Below the pieces are notes generated by a model. That model was not told the DNA's origin. It saw only the letters and a program-made list of their open reading frames with translations, and did not search any database. Position numbers and translations under genes: made by a program. Below, in pieces: positions 62,554-64,000 of a stretch of DNA of 64,000 nt. Source of the stretch: Bacillota bacterium (GTDB lineage: Bacteria > Bacillota > Clostridia > Christensenellales > Christensenellaceae); the NCBI GenBank assembly GCA_023408315.1, contig JAEYKI010000001.1, positions 186,001 through 250,000 on the forward strand. Direction: 5' to 3'. Positions within the stretch are counted from its first letter, which is position 1, and each line of letters opens with the position of its first letter.

Positions 62554-63627
62554 TCACCAGGTATCGCCAGAATCAGACATGTCACCCGGATCAGACCACT
62601 GGTCATTGCCGTCGCCGGGATCAGACTGCGCATCATAGTCCGCCAATTCCTCGTCGCCGGGATCAAGCCATTCACTGTCTCCGGGATCAGACCACTCATC
62701 ATTGCCATCACCAGGATCGGACCACGGGTCATAATCAGCATAATAGTCGTCATAAGAGTCATAGAAATCTTCTGCGTACCAGTCTCCATATTCATCGTAA
62801 AAGCCCCAGTCGTCATAACTGTCCCACGCCCAGGACCACCAATCGCCATCCGAGTAATAGTCCCAATCCGGTTCGTAATAGGAAGAGTCATAAACGTCCC
62901 AATCGTCATCCGCGCTCCACGCATAGTAATAATAAGGCAGATAGACCCATTCCGTAACAGGAACATAGTTTGTCTGCGCCGCCTTTGCCGGTTTTGCATC
63001 AGGATAGCGGCTCTGGTACGTGGCCTTTTTAGCAGTTGTATCAACCGTTTGGGGCTGCAGCACATTCATGGTGGAAAGAACGTCCGCAATTAGTTTTGCG
63101 TCTGCATCCGTACACCCCTCCATAAAGGAGGCGTTCATTAAATACAAGGACTGGTTAACAATAGACGCCGCAAAAATGCCCGCGGCCTGCTTGCCGGACT
63201 GATCTGTATAACTGTAATTGCACCGGTTTGCCCGCGCGCCAAACAAGTTGCCCTCCGTCACTTTTTCCGCCGCAGCCCCGTATGTTGATTTTAAAATCTC
63301 CGGGATCAGCGCGGCTGTGCTGGTTAAATTTTGTATGCCTGGAACAAAACTGACCTGTATAAAGGCAAAGGCGTCTTTTGTGGAGATTGTTAGAACATCG
63401 TTTTTTTCTGAAATTACGCAGTCCTCGTTTACCAGCATTTCCATCATTAAAGGCTGGCTTTGGTACAGTTCCGTAACAGAGGAGCCGACTTTTGCGGAAA
63501 CCTGTGCGGTCGGGCTGGAAGACGCTTTGCCCGATGCGGAAGACGCCGCGCCAGTTTGCCCGCATCCGCAGAGCAACGTAATACAAAGCGCCGCGGACAA
63601 TCCGAATGCCAAAATTTTTTGTTTCAT
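62554..63627 (-). CDS. Lipoprotein with acidic aromatic repeat tail
   Basis: This is a 357-residue predicted lipoprotein with lipobox LLCGC at about residue 21 and a Ser/Ala linker. A domain to about residue 200 follows (SVTELYQSQPLMMEMLVNED, AFIQVSFVPGIQNLTSTA). From about residue 225 on, the chain is almost only Asp, Tyr, Trp, Ser, Glu and Gly, ending in four or five copies of a WSDPGD-like unit. The tail is highly acidic and may bind cations or the cell wall. It has no match to a family I know. Confidence 0.75.
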   Translation of the reverse strand: MKQKILAFGLSAALCITLLCGCGQTGAASSASGKASSSPTAQVSAKVGSSVTELYQSQPLMMEMLVNEDCVISEKNDVLTISTKDAFAFIQVSFVPGIQNLTSTAALIPEILKSTYGAAAEKVTEGNLFGARANRCNYSYTDQSGKQAAGIFAASIVNQSLYLMNASFMEGCTDADAKLIADVLSTMNVLQPQTVDTTAKKATYQSRYPDAKPAKAAQTNYVPVTEWVYLPYYYYAWSADDDWDVYDSSYYEPDWDYYSDGDWWSWAWDSYDDWGFYDEYGDWYAEDFYDSYDDYYADYDPWSDPGDGNDEWSDPGDSEWLDPGDEELADYDAQSDPGDGNDQWSDPGDMSDSGDTW

Positions 63628-63814
63628 TTTAATTTATTCCTTTCTCAATTCTCTGTAAAAACAATAGCAGGATGATCGCTTTGCGACAGGAATTATAAGA
63701 ACGCAATTTTGGCGTGGGCGATATTCCCCTATTTTTTTGATAAAAGCATACCATAATCGCGGGGAACGCATAAAAAGTGTTAAGAAATCTTTATTAAAAA
63801 TTTTCTCATAAAGC

Positions 63815-64000
63815 ATGATTTATACACAAAAAAGCAATATGCTGAATAATAATTTTTTAGGTGCCAATTTGCGTGTTGATATTGTTGGAGCAGCCAAAGC
63901 AATTCACCAGGAAATCATTCACCGGGGCATTGCGGGTGACTTGACCGCCGCCAAGCCGCCGCTGGATTTTAAATTAACCGTGGCAAAATTGTCTTTCCCC
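63815..64000 (+). CDS. Partial open frame at right edge
   Basis: An open frame starts at ATG 63815 and runs off the window (62 codons visible: MIYTQKSNMLNNNFLGANL at the start, then VDIVGAAKAIHQEIIHRG). No clear ribosome-binding site is seen, and a second ATG lies at codon 9. No family is recognised. It could be the start of a real gene on the plus strand. Confidence 0.35.
   Translation, partial: MIYTQKSNMLNNNFLGANLRVDIVGAAKAIHQEIIHRGIAGDLTAAKPPLDFKLTVAKLSFP

Noticed and set aside
62523..63065. Basic 180-residue open frame rich in Met and Thr
   Set aside because: It is the shifted reading of the acidic repeat tail of the lipoprotein at 62554-63627 and has no ribosome site.

Overview
The window reads as chromosome of an anaerobic, fermentative Bacillota of clostridial type. 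The reasons are a trimeric electron-bifurcating [FeFe] hydrogenase with Rex control, lipoprotein-anchored ABC importers, GH51 arabinofuranosidases, NrgB-like PII signalling, and a bacterial pyrrolysine (Pyl) system with a split PylRS. No genus can be named from the sequence alone.

Layout. (1) 1-7,258, minus strand: rex2-lysR, a terminator, then adh-rex1-hydC-hydB-hydA (hydA runs off the left edge), with a good Rex operator in front of adh. (2) 7,404-9,133: a TPP riboswitch with terminator, thiC, and a frameshifted thiS remnant. (3) 9,341-19,477, minus strand: a nitrogenase-like operon of nifH-like, cobalamin/siderophore-type ABC importer (binding protein, permease, ATPase), SAM methyltransferase, nifD-like, nifK-like, HypB/UreG-like GTPase, an unusual ABC ATPase and a solute-binding-like protein without signal peptide. 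The P-cluster cysteines are kept but the FeMo-co ligands are not, and nifB/E/N are absent from the window. (4) 19,801-28,541: arabinoside import and cleavage, with two GH51 enzymes and a divergent LacI regulator.

(5) 28,694-45,898 is a monomethylamine island that uses pyrrolysine. A MocR-type regulator is followed by mtmC and mtmB. mtmB carries an in-frame amber codon at residue 204, the known Pyl position, and the tRNA-Pyl gene (anticodon CUA) follows it. After a terminator come a RACo/RamA-like corrinoid activase with an extra C-terminal domain, pylB, pylC, pylD, pylSn and pylSc. The same gene train continues without a real gap into a class I amidotransferase, a PadR regulator, a radical SAM protein and two components of an SsuA/SsuC-like importer. 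On the plus strand, divergent from MocR, lie a UroD-family methyltransferase with a thioredoxin-like tail, an Amt ammonium/methylammonium channel and a PII protein. Together these could import methylamine, demethylate it on a corrinoid protein, pass the methyl group on and assimilate the ammonia.

(6) 45,951-46,806 is a decayed IS5-type transposase. (7) 46,808-55,813, minus strand: a ribose-type ABC importer with DhaK/DhaL-like kinase subunits, an RpiB-like isomerase, a DeoR regulator and a UroD-family protein, probably for a short-chain ketose. (8) 56,488-60,536: a methionine importer (MetQ-MetN-MetI) divergent from another UroD-family methyltransferase. (9) 60,556-63,627: three lipoprotein genes, one of them broken and one with an acidic aromatic repeat tail. 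A partial open frame touches the right edge.

The two most unusual systems are the nitrogenase-like operon tied to a metallophore-type importer, and the Pyl operon extended by genes of unknown role.
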